From: Erwinia pyri
Lineage (GTDB): Bacteria; Pseudomonadota; Gammaproteobacteria; Enterobacterales; Enterobacteriaceae
Length of the DNA stretch: 64,000 bases
NCBI RefSeq assembly: GCF_030758455.1
Contig: NZ_CP132353.1
Location: 4,216,001-4,280,000, forward strand
Reading direction: 5' to 3'
Part shown: piece by piece, positions 15,699 to 28,885 of the stretch
How positions within the stretch are numbered: the stretch's first letter is position 1
How the letters are laid out: each line of letters opens with the position of its first letter
Made by a program: the position numbers and the translations under genes
Notes under the pieces: generated by a model
Told to the model about the DNA's origin: nothing
The model's database searches: none
The model's input: only the letters and a program-made list of their open reading frames with translations

Positions 15699-16250
15699 TC
15701 AAAGCGCCTCTTTTACCTTCACTTTGCCTGATAATGCAGCAAATTCATGGGCAAAGCGCTCTACCTGAACCCAATCTGTATACTCGACTTCTTTACTGGC
15801 ATCCGTCTCGCCGCCGGTCATACGCATAATAAGCTGAATCATGATGCGGTCGAAGAAACCATAACGCGGATAACGCAGTGCACCCGCGAAGACAGCACAG
15901 CAGTCAGGCTCCCAGGGAGACTGCAGCAGGAACTTGCGCGTGTAGGCATTGGTCTGTGGCGTACGCTTCTCAGGTTTACGCGCGGTAAGGTTCACCGAAA
16001 AGAAGCCGCTCTCCCTTTCCTTTATCTGTAGCAAATGCTGTTTGACGAATTTGGTCACGGCGGGATGGAAGTGCCCGTAGCGTATAGAGGCGCCAATCAG
16101 CACACGATCGTACTCCGCCCAGTTCACGGATGAAGCGTGCAGGATATTCAGTACGTCACACTCCTGCTGCTCTTTTATCTGGTTAGCTATATAAGCCGCG
16201 ATTTCACGCGTCTGGCCATCACGGCTGGAAAAAAGGATTAACGCTTTCAT
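15699..16250 (-). CDS. hemG: Protoporphyrinogen oxidase, menaquinone-linked (HemG)
   Basis: Oxidises protoporphyrinogen IX to protoporphyrin IX late in heme synthesis, passing electrons to quinones at the inner membrane. The 183-residue product has a long-chain flavodoxin fold: [18 protein letters not shown] is the FMN phosphate loop, with [11 protein letters not shown] in the family-specific insert near residues 105-115. I use the ATG at 16250; an in-frame TTG two codons upstream is less likely. Last gene of pepQ-yigZ-trkH-hemG, placed directly before the rRNA promoters as at E. coli rrnA. Confidence 0.95.
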   Translation of the reverse strand: MKALILFSSRDGQTREIAAYIANQIKEQQECDVLNILHASSVNWAEYDRVLIGASIRYGHFHPAVTKFVKQHLLQIKERESGFFSVNLTARKPEKRTPQTNAYTRKFLLQSPWEPDCCAVFAGALRYPRYGFFDRIMIQLIMRMTGGETDASKEVEYTDWVQVERFAHEFAALSGKVKVKEAL

Positions 16251-16268
16251 ATTCAATACTCGTTTCAG

Positions 16269-17720
16269 TTACTCGCGCCAGAAGGTTGGCGTAAACAGGA
16301 CTAACAGCGTGAACACTTCCAGACGACCGAAAAGCATCGTCAGGATTAAAATCCATTTCGCCGTATCGTTCATCGTAGTGAAGTTATCCGCCACTACTCC
16401 TAAGCCCGGCCCAAGATTGTTCAGGGTGGCGGCCACGGCAGCAAATGCGGAAAAGTCATCCACACCGGTCGCAATAATTGCCAGCATACTCAGCAGGAAC
16501 ACCAACGCGTAAGCAGAGAAGAAGCCCCAGACCGCTTCAAGGATCCGTTCAGGCAGCGCGCGCTGGCCCAGCTTGATGGTATATACCGCATTCGGGTGAA
16601 CCAGACGCTTTAGCTCACGAGAACCCTGCTTGAACAGCAGCAGGATACGGATCACCTTCAGTCCCCCGCCGGTCGACCCGGCGCAGCCGCCAATAAAAGC
16701 AGAACAGAGCAGCAGAACAGGAAGGAACAGCGGCCAGCGCGCAATGCTGTCTGTGGTGAAGCCAGCGGTCGTCGCCATGGAAACTACCTGGAAGAAAGCC
16801 TGATTCAGCGTCTGCATCCCGCTGTGGTAAACATCATGGAACCAGAGCATCACCGTGCAGATGATCACCAGCGTAAGCTGAACCCCGATGAACATGCGGA
16901 ATTCCGGATCACGCCAGTAAACGCGAAGATTGCGCCCGCTGAACATTGAGAAATGCAGGCCATAATTACAGCCGGAGATCAGCAGGAAGATGGCGATGAT
17001 GGTATTGATCGTTGGGCTGTTGAAGTAGCCAATACTCGCATCATGGGTAGAGAATCCGCCGATGGCGATTGTCGAGAAGCTGTGCCCGATGGCGTCAAAC
17101 AGCGGCATTCCGGCCAGCCAGAGCGCCAGCGCGCAAATCACCGTCAGTAAAACGTAGATTAGCCATAGCGTCTTAGCCGTTTCTGCAATGCGGGGGCGCA
17201 TCTTGTTATCTTTCAGCGGGCCGGGCATTTCAGCGCGATAGAGCTGCATCCCCCCTACCCCCAAAATCGGCAGGATAGCCACCGCGAGCACAATGATCCC
17301 CATTCCGCCCAGCCACTGCAGCATTTGCCGGTAAAAGAGAATGGCCTTGGGCAGTGAATCCAGCCCCACCAGCGTGGTAGCGCCGGTGGTGGTCAGGCCG
17401 GAGAAGGATTCAAAGAAAGCGTCCGTTACGGAGAGGTTGGGATGTTCAGCAAAGATAAACGGCATAGCCCCCACGCTGCCCAGCACGGTCCAGAACAGCA
17501 CCACGATCAGGAATCCTTCGCGCGGCTTTAACTCTTTCCGCTGTTTGCGGTTAGGCCACCACAGCAGTGAACCGATGAGCAGCGCCATAAAGAAGGTCTG
17601 GGTAAATGCACGGCCCGCACCGTCACGGTAGATCAGAGCGACCAGGCCCGGCACGATCATCGTCCCCGAGAACAAAATAACCAGCAGCCCCACGATGCGG
17701 GTAATGGTGCGATAATGCAT
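16269..17720 (-). CDS. trkH: Trk potassium uptake channel subunit TrkH
   Basis: Inner-membrane K+ channel that works with the NAD-binding regulator TrkA. The 483-residue product equals the E. coli length and has the four membrane-pore-membrane repeats of the SKT superfamily, with selectivity-filter segments SGLTTTGATTL (about 107-117), AIGGFSTHD, ATTAGFTTDS and LNNLGPGLG, each carrying the conserved filter Gly. It lies 28 bases after yigZ and 18 bases before the hemG ATG, so it is co-transcribed. Confidence 0.97.
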   Translation of the reverse strand: MHYRTITRIVGLLVILFSGTMIVPGLVALIYRDGAGRAFTQTFFMALLIGSLLWWPNRKQRKELKPREGFLIVVLFWTVLGSVGAMPFIFAEHPNLSVTDAFFESFSGLTTTGATTLVGLDSLPKAILFYRQMLQWLGGMGIIVLAVAILPILGVGGMQLYRAEMPGPLKDNKMRPRIAETAKTLWLIYVLLTVICALALWLAGMPLFDAIGHSFSTIAIGGFSTHDASIGYFNSPTINTIIAIFLLISGCNYGLHFSMFSGRNLRVYWRDPEFRMFIGVQLTLVIICTVMLWFHDVYHSGMQTLNQAFFQVVSMATTAGFTTDSIARWPLFLPVLLLCSAFIGGCAGSTGGGLKVIRILLLFKQGSRELKRLVHPNAVYTIKLGQRALPERILEAVWGFFSAYALVFLLSMLAIIATGVDDFSAFAAVAATLNNLGPGLGVVADNFTTMNDTAKWILILTMLFGRLEVFTLLVLFTPTFWRE

Positions 17721-17748
17721 GTAACCGTTCCTTTCCTGACAATGAAAG

Positions 17749-18360
17749 TTAGTCGAGCGGGGTGAGCGTCAGCGCCCCTCTGCTAAAGTCTGTGAGATTT
17801 TGTGCAAAGCCCGCTACCTGAGAATGCGGCAGGGCCAGCGTTAATGAAACGCACGCTAAAAATTCACTGTGTAAAAGCTGGCCGTTGAACCGGGCAGTCA
17901 TTCTTTCAATCTCTGCAAGCTGAGCATAGTCACAGGAGAGCGTAAAAGTGAGCATCGGGACTTTCTGCACGCGCGGCAGCTGTTTCAGCGCCTGTTGCAC
18001 TCCGCCGCCATACGCTTTTACCAGCCCGCCGGTTCCCAGCTGAATACCGCCGTAATAACGAACCACCACGGCGGTGATCTCCCCGATATGGTTACCCATC
18101 AGCTGCGCCAGCATCGGTTTACCCGCCGTACCGGAAGGCTCTCCGTCATCAGAGAACCCCAGTTGCTGTGAATCCGAAGGAGCACCGGCTACCCATGCCC
18201 AGCAATGATGGCGGGCGGTGGGATGTTCGTTTTTGATCTGCTGAACAAAAGCCCGGGCTGCTGCCACACCGTCAGTATGAGCCAACAGCGTGATAAAGCG
18301 GCTTTTTTTGATTTCCTCGCTGAAGCTGAACAGCTCAGCGGGGATGTCATAGGCGTCCAT
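17749..18360 (-). CDS. yigZ: YigZ/IMPACT family protein
   Basis: Conserved protein of the UPF0029/IMPACT family with an N-terminal ribosomal S5 domain 2-like fold and a C-terminal ferredoxin-like domain. Its job in bacteria is not settled; eukaryotic relatives regulate the kinase GCN2. The 203-residue product shows the family signature GFSDDGEPSGTAGKPML and VVRYYGGIQLGTGGLVKAYG. I use the ATG at 18360 ([10 protein letters not shown]), which overlaps the pepQ stop as TGATG; a GTG one codon upstream is possible. Confidence 0.93.
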   Translation of the reverse strand: MDAYDIPAELFSFSEEIKKSRFITLLAHTDGVAAARAFVQQIKNEHPTARHHCWAWVAGAPSDSQQLGFSDDGEPSGTAGKPMLAQLMGNHIGEITAVVVRYYGGIQLGTGGLVKAYGGGVQQALKQLPRVQKVPMLTFTLSCDYAQLAEIERMTARFNGQLLHSEFLACVSLTLALPHSQVAGFAQNLTDFSRGALTLTPLD

Positions 18361-19691
18361 CACTCCAGCTTCAGGTCACGGGTCATGTTTTCCACGCCCT
18401 GCTCGCGGATAATCACATTATCCTCAATACGGATGCCGCCATAGGGCTTGAGCGCATCAATACGATCCCAGTTGAAATGCTGACTGAATTGACTTTCGCG
18501 CCATGGGGCCAGCAGTGAATCGATAAAGTAAATACCAGGTTCAATGGTCACGACCATCCGCGGCTCAAGAATACGCGTGCAGCGCAGATAAGGATATTGC
18601 TGCGGCGCGGCCAGATGGGTGCCGCTGTCGTCCTGCATAAATCCGGCAACATCGTGTACCTGCAGGCCCAGAGGATGACCAAGACCGTGCGGCATAAAGG
18701 GCCCGGTAATATCTTCTGCCACCAGCGCTTCTTCACTTATGCCTTTTACCAACTGATGTTTAAGCAGCAGTTTCGCAATACGCTGATGCATTTGCTGATG
18801 ATATTCGCTGTAGCGCACGCCCGCCTTCAGGGTGCCAATCAGCGCCAGCTCTTCCTGATTCATCTCTTTAATCAGCTGAGCATAGTCACTGTCAGGCTGC
18901 GCTGCATAAGTACGGGTCAGATCCGCCGCATAACCGTTATATTCCGTTCCGGCATCAATCAGGAAACTGCGCGTCTGCTCTGGCGGAAGATGATCCAGTT
19001 TGGTGTAGTGCAGTACGGCGGCATGCTCATTAAGCGCGATGATATTGCCGTAAGGGACATCGGTATCACGATGACCGGTTGCGCTGAGGTAAGCGTTGTT
19101 GATATCAAACTCGCTCATCCCGGAGAGGAACGCCTCTTTCGCTGCCCGATGACCGATCACCGCGGTTTTCTGCGCTTCGCGCAGGCAGTAAAGCTCATAA
19201 TCGGTCTTGTAAGAACGATGATAATGCAGGAAATCGAGCACTGCTTTGGGGTTGGTCCGGTCACTATTGATACCGAACTGGGCGGCGCGTGCTGGCACCG
19301 GGCCGATATAAGCGACGTTATCGCGTTGGGCAGGTAACAGCTGAGCGATCTCTTCGGCATTTTTCAGCGCAACGATCTCAATCTCATCCGTCCAGAAGCT
19401 CTGCGGCAGAGGCTCCACATTGTGCCAGTAATCCACCGGCGAATAGAACCACAGCCTGGGTTTGTTAACGCCATCCACCCACAGCCAGCAGTTCGGCACG
19501 GCGGTGACCGGCAGCCAGGCTTTAAACTGGGGATTCACTTTAAAGGGATAGGTATGATCGTCGAGGAAAACGGTGAGCAGCTCTCCTGAATGGATCAGCA
19601 GGGCATCCAGCTTGTTACGCTCCAACACCTGCTGAGCCCGTGCCTGTAGTGTTTTCAGATGGTCCTGATAAAGGGTGACTAACGATTCCAT
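18360..19691 (-). CDS. pepQ: Xaa-Pro dipeptidase PepQ
   Basis: Cytosolic metallopeptidase that splits dipeptides ending in proline and also hydrolyses organophosphate esters in vitro. The 443-residue product has the pita-bread fold of the M24 family with two metals: ligands fall in [17 protein letters not shown] (two Asp), [15 protein letters not shown] (His), EPGIYF (Glu) and GGIRIEDN (Glu). I choose the ATG at 19691 ([12 protein letters not shown]), matching E. coli; the frame stays open for 48 more codons upstream into the fadB control region. Divergent from fadBA. Confidence 0.96.
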   Translation of the reverse strand: MESLVTLYQDHLKTLQARAQQVLERNKLDALLIHSGELLTVFLDDHTYPFKVNPQFKAWLPVTAVPNCWLWVDGVNKPRLWFYSPVDYWHNVEPLPQSFWTDEIEIVALKNAEEIAQLLPAQRDNVAYIGPVPARAAQFGINSDRTNPKAVLDFLHYHRSYKTDYELYCLREAQKTAVIGHRAAKEAFLSGMSEFDINNAYLSATGHRDTDVPYGNIIALNEHAAVLHYTKLDHLPPEQTRSFLIDAGTEYNGYAADLTRTYAAQPDSDYAQLIKEMNQEELALIGTLKAGVRYSEYHQQMHQRIAKLLLKHQLVKGISEEALVAEDITGPFMPHGLGHPLGLQVHDVAGFMQDDSGTHLAAPQQYPYLRCTRILEPRMVVTIEPGIYFIDSLLAPWRESQFSQHFNWDRIDALKPYGGIRIEDNVIIREQGVENMTRDLKLE

Positions 19692-19833
19692 AACTCTGTC
19701 TCCATTACCGTGAAATTGCGCGCATCTTATCACACCCCCTTCAGGGATGCCGTTATGCCTCGCCTGTGATCTTGTTTGCAAATCCGCAAAGTCTCGTTTG
19801 CAAATAATTAACATCCCTTCCACACTCACGATC

Positions 19834-19850
19834 ATCTGGTATGACCAGAT
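19834..19850. promoter_or_regulatory. FadR operator of fadBA
   Basis: ATCTGGTATGACCAGAT is a perfect 7-3-7 inverted repeat 28 bases before the fadB ATG, one base off the E. coli fadB FadR site as I recall it. FadR bound here blocks fadBA transcription until long-chain acyl-CoA releases it. Confidence 0.92.
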
Positions 19851-19878
19851 CCCCTTATTGCGGCTTCAGGAGATTCAC

Positions 19879-23233
<3,355 letters not shown>

Positions 23234-23265
23234 TACGTTGTTCTGGAAGTTCTGCTGCGATTCTT

Positions 23266-23290
23266 CCCGCCCGTCAGGGGCGGGCTTTTT
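23266..23290 (+). terminator. fadBA terminator
   Basis: CCCGCCC / GGGCGGG stem with a five-base loop followed by CTTTTT, 32 bases past the fadA stop codon. Confidence 0.88.
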
Positions 23291-23325
23291 CGGAGCGGGG
23301 AGAGCGAACGCTGTCCCCGGCATCC

Positions 23326-24027
23326 TCAGATAAAGGCAAAAGCATCGCCATACATCTGTTCTTCTTTAGCTCCACGCTCTGCACAAAAACGCTCGCGGGC
23401 TATTTTCGCCATCTCGAAACGGCCGGCAATATAGATATCATGGCCATCAAGGCTGCCGTAATCATTCATCACCGCGGTGAGCACCGTACCGTTGCGTCCC
23501 TGCCAACCCTCTTCTGGCTGCTCAACAACCGGAATGATTTTCAGGTTTGGATGCTTAACCGCCAGCGCTTCCAGCTCTTCCAGATCATACAAGTGCTTCA
23601 ACTCACGCCCACCCCAGTACAAGGCGATGTCGCGATCGGGCTGCTGTGAAAGCGCCGTCAACAGGATAGAGCGGACATAGGAGAAACCGGTTCCCCCGGC
23701 GATGAGCACCAGAGGACGCTCGCTCTCTTCACGTAACCAGGCATCACCGTGCGGAATATCTACGGTTATCTTCCGCTGCTGCTGGATCCGCTCCATCACG
23801 GCCATCGCATACAGGTTCAGATCGGACGCGCCGATGTGAAGCTCAATAATGTCTTTCTCCATGGGGGTAGAAGCCAGAGAGAACGGACGTTTGTCACGCT
23901 CATCCATCACCACCATCAGATACTGGCCAGCACGGAAGCTGAAATCAGCCTCCGGCACCATACGTACTCGGTACACAGTATCGGTAATCGCCTCTACTGA
24001 GGTCACTTTGCAGCTTAACGTTGTCAT
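23326..24027 (-). CDS. fre: NAD(P)H-flavin reductase Fre
   Basis: Reduces free FMN, FAD or riboflavin with NAD(P)H and supplies reduced flavin to other enzymes; it also reduces ferric chelates. The 233-residue product belongs to the ferredoxin-NADP reductase fold: RPFS at 47-50 is the flavin-binding motif and GGTGFS at 112-117 the pyridine-nucleotide motif. Flavin is a substrate, not a bound cofactor, in this family. It follows ubiD by 24 bases; a nearby source of FMN for the prenylated flavin of UbiD makes biological sense. Confidence 0.96.
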   Translation of the reverse strand: MTTLSCKVTSVEAITDTVYRVRMVPEADFSFRAGQYLMVVMDERDKRPFSLASTPMEKDIIELHIGASDLNLYAMAVMERIQQQRKITVDIPHGDAWLREESERPLVLIAGGTGFSYVRSILLTALSQQPDRDIALYWGGRELKHLYDLEELEALAVKHPNLKIIPVVEQPEEGWQGRNGTVLTAVMNDYGSLDGHDIYIAGRFEMAKIARERFCAERGAKEEQMYGDAFAFI

Positions 24028-24051
24028 GCGTTCCCTCTGTCGGGTCGAAAT

Positions 24052-25554
24052 TTATTTGCCGGGCGCACTGTTGCGCGCAGGCGTCTCACTGAAGATGCCT
24101 AACTCATCCCATATCTCATCGATACGGGCGGTGACCGCAGGATCTTTGCGAATGGGACGTCCCCACTCCCGCGTCGTTTCGCCAGGCCATTTGTTGGTTG
24201 CATCCAGACCCATTTTTGATCCCAGCCCCGAAACAGGTGAGGCGAAGTCAAGATAGTCAATCGGCGTATTTTCCACCAAAACGGTGTCCCTGGCCGGATC
24301 CATGCGCGTAGTGATCGCCCAGATAACATCGTTCCAGTCACGAGCGTTAACGTCATCATCGCAGACAATAACAAATTTCGTGTACATAAATTGCCGCAGG
24401 AAAGACCAGACCCCCATCATGACGCGCTTGGCATGGCCCGCGTACTGTTTTTTCATGGTCACGACGGCCAGACGGTAGGAGCAGCCTTCAGGCGGCAGAT
24501 AGAAGTCGACAATTTCCGGGAACTGCTTTTGCAAAATAGGCACGAAGACTTCATTCAGCGCCACGCCCAACACCGCAGGTTCATCCGGTGGACGGCCGGT
24601 ATAGGTGGAGTGATAGATGGCATCACGACGCTGCGTAATATGCGTCACGGTAAAGACCGGGAAGCTGTCTACTTCATTATAGTAACCGGTGTGATCGCCG
24701 TAAGGACCTTCCGGCGCCATTTCACCCGCTTCTATATAGCCTTCCAGGACGATTTCGGCACTGGCTGGCACTTCCAGATCGTTAGAAACGCACTTCACAA
24801 CTTCGGTTTTAGTACCACGCAGCAGGCCAGCAAAAGCATACTCGGACAGGGAGTCCGGCACGGGCGTTACCGCCCCGAGGATGGTGGCCGGATCGGCACC
24901 CAGCGCCACCGAAACCGGGAATCTTTCCCCCGGGTGATGCTGGCCCCACTCCTGGAAATCGAGCGCGCCGCCGCGATGAGAGAGCCAGCGCATAATCAGC
25001 TTATTCTTGCCGATCACCTGCTGGCGATAGATGCCAAGGTTCTGCCGCTCTTTATGGGGACCCCGCGTAACGGTCAGCCCCCAGGTGATCAAGGGCGCCG
25101 CATCTTCTGGCCAGCATTTCATTACCGGGATTTTATGCAGGTCAACGTCATCGCCCTGCCAAATCTGCTGCTGACAAGGGGCATCACGCAGCCGCTTAGT
25201 GGGCATGTTCAGCACCTGCTTCCACTGCGGCATTTTATCGAAGAAATCACGGAAACCGCGTGGAGGTTCAGGTTCTTTCAGAAATGCCAGCAGACGACCC
25301 ACGTCACGGAGTGCCGAAACATCTTTCTGCCCCATGCCCATCGCCACCCGGTCTGGGGTGCCAAACAGATTGCACAAGACCGGCATGTCGTACCCTTTCG
25401 GGTTTTCAAACAGCAGGGCCGGGCCGCCAGCCCGCAGGGTGCGGTCGGCAATTTCGGTCATCTCAAGATCGGGATCAATCTCTTGCTTAATGCGCTTGAG
25501 TTCCCCGCGTTGCTCAAGCAGCGCAAGGAAATCACGTAAGTCGTGGTATTTCAT
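24052..25554 (-). CDS. ubiD: 3-octaprenyl-4-hydroxybenzoate decarboxylase UbiD
   Basis: Removes the carboxyl group from 3-polyprenyl-4-hydroxybenzoate in ubiquinone synthesis, using prenylated FMN made by UbiX and Mn2+/K+. The 500-residue product is three residues longer than in E. coli. Conserved blocks are visible: [33 protein letters not shown] (with the catalytic Glu region) and the [18 protein letters not shown] end. The start [15 protein letters not shown] lies 188 bases from the divergent rfaH gene. Confidence 0.97.
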   Translation of the reverse strand: MKYHDLRDFLALLEQRGELKRIKQEIDPDLEMTEIADRTLRAGGPALLFENPKGYDMPVLCNLFGTPDRVAMGMGQKDVSALRDVGRLLAFLKEPEPPRGFRDFFDKMPQWKQVLNMPTKRLRDAPCQQQIWQGDDVDLHKIPVMKCWPEDAAPLITWGLTVTRGPHKERQNLGIYRQQVIGKNKLIMRWLSHRGGALDFQEWGQHHPGERFPVSVALGADPATILGAVTPVPDSLSEYAFAGLLRGTKTEVVKCVSNDLEVPASAEIVLEGYIEAGEMAPEGPYGDHTGYYNEVDSFPVFTVTHITQRRDAIYHSTYTGRPPDEPAVLGVALNEVFVPILQKQFPEIVDFYLPPEGCSYRLAVVTMKKQYAGHAKRVMMGVWSFLRQFMYTKFVIVCDDDVNARDWNDVIWAITTRMDPARDTVLVENTPIDYLDFASPVSGLGSKMGLDATNKWPGETTREWGRPIRKDPAVTARIDEIWDELGIFSETPARNSAPGK

Positions 25555-25741
25555 GACTTCTCATCAATACGGTCAGTGAATCGGACATTATAGGGAGGAT
25601 TGGCACGCTATGCTTAGGTTTTCGTAGCGCATGGGTTATGGCTCGCAAATTCCGGCGTGGGGCGCATCGTGGTGGGATCCCGCTATAACTCTGGCGACGA
25701 GTTTGGTATTCTTAGCGGCCCTGTAATCAAAAAGTGACGTT

Positions 25742-26230
25742 ATGGAATCCTGGTATCTGCTTTATTGCAAACGTGGCCAGCTGCTTCGCGCGAAAGAACA
25801 TCTTGAGCGTCAGGCGGTGCATTGTCTCAGCCCAATGATTGCATTAGAGAAACTGGTTCGGGGAAAACGCACGCAGGTGGATGAGCCGCTCTTCCCGAAT
25901 TATCTGTTTATTGAATTCGATCCCGAAGAGATTCATACCACCACTATCAGCGCCACGCGCGGCGTCAGTCATTTCATCCGTTTTGGCAGCCTGCCGGCAA
26001 ACGTTCCGCATGACGTTATTGCCGCGTTGCAAACCGATACGCCAATCAAAATGGTGGATCCGGAACTGCCCCAGCCTGGCGATCGCGTTCTGATCACCTG
26101 CGGCGCTTTTGAAGGATTGCAGGCCATCTTTACCGAACCCGACGGTGAGGCGCGCTCAATGTTGCTGCTGAATTTGCTCAACAAACAGATTACGCGCAGC
26201 CTGGACAACAAACAGTTCCATAAGCTCTGA
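25742..26230 (+). CDS. rfaH: Transcription antiterminator RfaH
   Basis: NusG paralog that joins RNA polymerase paused at ops sites and lets long operons for lipopolysaccharide, capsule or other surface products be fully transcribed and translated. The 162-residue product equals E. coli: NGN domain ([20 protein letters not shown] onward) to about residue 100 and a small KOW domain at the end (residues 108-162), which in E. coli refolds from alpha-helix to beta-barrel on activation. Convergent with tatD, with 13 bases between them and no hairpin. Confidence 0.95.
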   Translation: MESWYLLYCKRGQLLRAKEHLERQAVHCLSPMIALEKLVRGKRTQVDEPLFPNYLFIEFDPEEIHTTTISATRGVSHFIRFGSLPANVPHDVIAALQTDTPIKMVDPELPQPGDRVLITCGAFEGLQAIFTEPDGEARSMLLLNLLNKQITRSLDNKQFHKL

Positions 26231-26243
26231 GGCTGCTGTCAGC

Positions 26244-27029
26244 TTACTCCGGCAAACGGAACAACTTACGGGCATTTTGATCGCACTGAACAGCCAGCGC
26301 TTCAGCTTCTTCTCCCCGCAAACCCGCTACTACCTGCACAATATGCGGCAGGAAGCAGGGTTCATTACGCCTTGAAGGCGGCCTTGGACGCATATCGCGC
26401 GGCAGCAGATAGGGCGCATCCGTTTCCAGCAAGAGCCGGTCTGCCGGGATTAAGGGCATCAGTTCACGCAGTTCCACGCCCCGACGCTCATCGCACACCC
26501 AACCCGTAATGCCCACAGACAATCCGGCGGCCAGGCAAGCTTCCAGCTCTTCCCGCGTCCCGGTGAAGCAGTGAATAACGGCGCCAGGCAGCCGGGGTAA
26601 CCAGGGCGTCAGTACGGAGAGAAAACGCTCGTGAGCATCACGGCAGTGAAGGAACACCGGCATACCCAGCTCTGCCGCCAGCTCCAGCTGTGCGTTAAAA
26701 GCATAAACCTGCTGCTCGGGTACGGAAATATTGCGGTTGAAGTCCAGGCCACATTCGCCAATAGCCACAACTTCCGGGCTTTCAGCCAGACGTTTCAGGG
26801 TAGCCGCCGTCTCAGCCGACCATTCGCTGGCATGGTGAGGATGCACGCCCGCCGTAGACCAGCAATAGCCCGGACGGCGCATAGCCAGGCTCTGTGCCTG
26901 CTGGCTTTCCAGCGCATTGGTGCCCGTGAGCAGCAATCCGCGTACGCCCGCCTCTTTTGCACGTTTAACGACCTGGTCGCGATCTTTTGCAAACTGCGTG
27001 CTGGTCAGGTTAACGCCAATATCGAACAT
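26244..27029 (-). CDS. tatD: TatD family 3'-5' exonuclease/DNase
   Basis: Mg2+-dependent exonuclease acting on single-stranded DNA and RNA in oxidative-damage repair; despite the name it is not needed for Tat export. The 261-residue TIM-barrel product has metal ligands in [10 protein letters not shown] (Glu), VFLHCRDAH (His), IHCFTG (His) and LLETDAPY (Asp). Downstream of tatC, from which it is separated by a 76-base gap with a GC-rich hairpin. Confidence 0.95.
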   Translation of the reverse strand: MFDIGVNLTSTQFAKDRDQVVKRAKEAGVRGLLLTGTNALESQQAQSLAMRRPGYCWSTAGVHPHHASEWSAETAATLKRLAESPEVVAIGECGLDFNRNISVPEQQVYAFNAQLELAAELGMPVFLHCRDAHERFLSVLTPWLPRLPGAVIHCFTGTREELEACLAAGLSVGITGWVCDERRGVELRELMPLIPADRLLLETDAPYLLPRDMRPRPPSRRNEPCFLPHIVQVVAGLRGEEAEALAVQCDQNARKLFRLPE

Positions 27030-27045
27030 AGGATTTCCAAACGGT

Positions 27046-27065
27046 AACCGCCCTTTCGGGCGGTT
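27046..27065 (-). terminator. Hairpin between tatC and tatD
   Basis: Perfect 8-base-pair stem AACCGCCC/GGGCGGTT with a four-base loop. There is no long U tract on the minus-strand side, so it may be a weak terminator or an mRNA-stabilising structure of the tatABC message. Confidence 0.5.
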
Positions 27066-27105
27066 AGTTTACTTTATCTAAGGTGAGCGCTGGACCTGCT
27101 CTGCG

Positions 27106-27864
27106 CTATTCTGAACCGCTCTCTTCCGGGTCCATATCCTGACGACGCTTGCCAACATAGAAGCGCGCGAAGAACACGCCAACTTCAAACAGGCAGTACA
27201 TTGGAATCGCTAAAAGCGTCTGCGAGAAGACGTCAGGCGGCGTTAACAGCATTCCCACCACGAAAGCACCTACCAGAACATAGGGACGCTTCTTCTTGAG
27301 ATCTTCCGGCGTGGTCAGGCCAGTCCAGCAAATCAGTACGATGGCGATCGGCACTTCGAAAGAGACGCCGAAAGCCATAAACAGCGCCATCACAAAATCG
27401 AGATAGTTGTTGATGTCAGTGGCAATCAATACGCCCTGCGGCGCCGTCTTGGCGAAGAAGCCAAAGGCCAGCGGAAAGACAATAAAGTAGGCGAAAGCCA
27501 TCCCTATATAGAATAGGAATGAACTGGAAAAGAGCAGAGGCATAACCAGCCTGCGTTCATGCCGGTAGAGCGCGGGCGCAATAAAGGCCCAAATCTGATA
27601 GAGGATCACCGGCACCGCAAGGAATACCGAGACGATTACCGTCAGCTTGATAGGGGTGAAGAATGGAGAAGCCACGTCGGTAGCAATCATGCTGGCCCCC
27701 GCTGGCATCTGCCTGATCAGCGGTGCGGAAACAAGCTGATAGATGTCATTGGAAAAATAAGCCAGGCAGACAAAGATGCCCACAACGGCAATAATACAGT
27801 TCAACAAGCGCTTACGGAGTTCAATCAAATGACTGATAAGCGGTTGGGTATCTTCAACAGCCAT
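27106..27864 (-). CDS. tatC: Twin-arginine translocase subunit TatC
   Basis: Polytopic core of the Tat system: with TatB it forms the receptor that recognises twin-arginine signal peptides of folded proteins. The 252-residue product has six membrane spans and the conserved cytoplasmic N-terminus ([14 protein letters not shown]) and first loop ([12 protein letters not shown]) that contact the signal peptide. Slightly shorter than the E. coli protein at the C-terminus (MDPEESGSE end). Gap to tatB is 2 bases. Confidence 0.97.
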   Translation of the reverse strand: MAVEDTQPLISHLIELRKRLLNCIIAVVGIFVCLAYFSNDIYQLVSAPLIRQMPAGASMIATDVASPFFTPIKLTVIVSVFLAVPVILYQIWAFIAPALYRHERRLVMPLLFSSSFLFYIGMAFAYFIVFPLAFGFFAKTAPQGVLIATDINNYLDFVMALFMAFGVSFEVPIAIVLICWTGLTTPEDLKKKRPYVLVGAFVVGMLLTPPDVFSQTLLAIPMYCLFEVGVFFARFYVGKRRQDMDPEESGSE

Positions 27865-27866
27865 GT

Positions 27867-28508
27867 TTATCGTTCATCGCTCGGTAATGTAGTGGAAACG
27901 GGAGCGCGGCTGGACAAATGTGGCATTTCGCCGCTCGTTGTCACCGCTGGCTTAGGTTCAGCGCCTGCCGCCGGAGCCTGAACGGGCGCGGTAGCTGCAT
28001 CAGGCGCTGTCGTTGGTACCTTAGCAGACGCAGCAGACATCTCAGGTGCTTGTGCTGGTACTCCGGCAGGCACAGCAGCCATATCAGGTGCTGTCGCAGG
28101 GGCACTTGCCTGATGATCGGCTTCCGCCGGCGTCACGCCTTCGTGAGAATCTTCAGGCCTTTTCACCAACGGATTATGGATGGTGTTAGCTTCGTCATCG
28201 GCTTTTTCATGGTCGCCCAGATAGGAACGCTTCATGGATTCGGCTGACTGTTTCAGCTCATCCATTGAGGCTTTCAGTTCAGGAGAAAGGCTGTTCTTGC
28301 TGGCCTCTTCAACCTTTTTCAGGCTCTCCTGCAACTCCTGTAGCTTGAGTTCCTGAGCCAGCTCGTTCTGCACGCTGGTGGCCAGCGAACGCAGAGCACG
28401 GATCCAGCCGACAACGGTTCTGACCGCCACCGGTAAACGCTGAGGACCCAGTACGACCAGCCCGATAACGAACACCAATATCAGTTCACTAAAGCCTATG
28501 TCGAACAC
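27867..28508 (-). CDS. tatB: Twin-arginine translocase subunit TatB, with extended repeat tail
   Basis: Partner of TatC in the Tat substrate receptor. The 213 residues comprise one membrane helix (about 2-21, [20 protein letters not shown]), the GPQ/GPxRLP hinge, an amphipathic helix (about 25-60), and a charged segment to 130. The last third (about 133-205) is Ala/Pro-rich with near-repeats such as [29 protein letters not shown] and [14 protein letters not shown]. That makes it some 40 residues longer than the E. coli protein (171). The tail is probably disordered and not needed for the core function; the reading frame is intact. Confidence 0.95.
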   Translation of the reverse strand: MFDIGFSELILVFVIGLVVLGPQRLPVAVRTVVGWIRALRSLATSVQNELAQELKLQELQESLKKVEEASKNSLSPELKASMDELKQSAESMKRSYLGDHEKADDEANTIHNPLVKRPEDSHEGVTPAEADHQASAPATAPDMAAVPAGVPAQAPEMSAASAKVPTTAPDAATAPVQAPAAGAEPKPAVTTSGEMPHLSSRAPVSTTLPSDER

Positions 28509-28511
28509 GGT

Positions 28512-28763
28512 TTATACCTTGTCGTTCTTAACGTCTTCTTTCTTCGCTTCTGTATGCGCTTTGTCAGCCAGTGTGGCGTTAAAGTCTGCATCATTGGCAT
28601 GATCTTTCTCTTTATCTTTCTCGTTTTCATCACCCATGGCTTTTTTGAAGCCTTTGATTGATGAACCCAGATCGGACCCCAGGTTACGCAATTTGTTAGT
28701 GCCGAACAGAAGAACAACGATTACGGCAATGATAACTAATTGCCAGATACTGATACCGCCCAT
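28512..28763 (-). CDS. tatA: Twin-arginine translocase subunit TatA
   Basis: Small protein that polymerises to form the Tat passage for folded proteins. The 83-residue product has the short N-terminal membrane helix (about 4-20, [18 protein letters not shown]), the FG-T/N hinge, an amphipathic helix ([20 protein letters not shown]) and a highly charged tail. First gene of tatABC, three bases before tatB. It begins 122 bases after ubiB and is likely both co-transcribed with it and served by its own promoter, which I cannot place. Confidence 0.96.
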   Translation of the reverse strand: MGGISIWQLVIIAVIVVLLFGTNKLRNLGSDLGSSIKGFKKAMGDENEKDKEKDHANDADFNATLADKAHTEAKKEDVKNDKV

Positions 28764-28885
28764 GATTTTTGCCTCTGATGGTAAATGGTAAAGCCTGTTT
28801 TGCAGTATATATCAGCTCAGGTTGCACTGACGATGAACAAAGCCCTAACCATTCAGGATAAGGCCCTGTTTACTTTTTATGACAT

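Noticed and set aside
19747..19878. Upstream extension of fadB by 44 codons
   Set aside because: The extension crosses the FadR operator and has no homology; the ATG at 19879 has a proper ribosome site and the E. coli start.
24391..25539. Plus-strand open frame of 382 codons opposite ubiD
   Set aside because: It mirrors the highly conserved ubiD frame, has no protein-family character and no ribosome site; long antisense frames are common opposite GC-rich genes.
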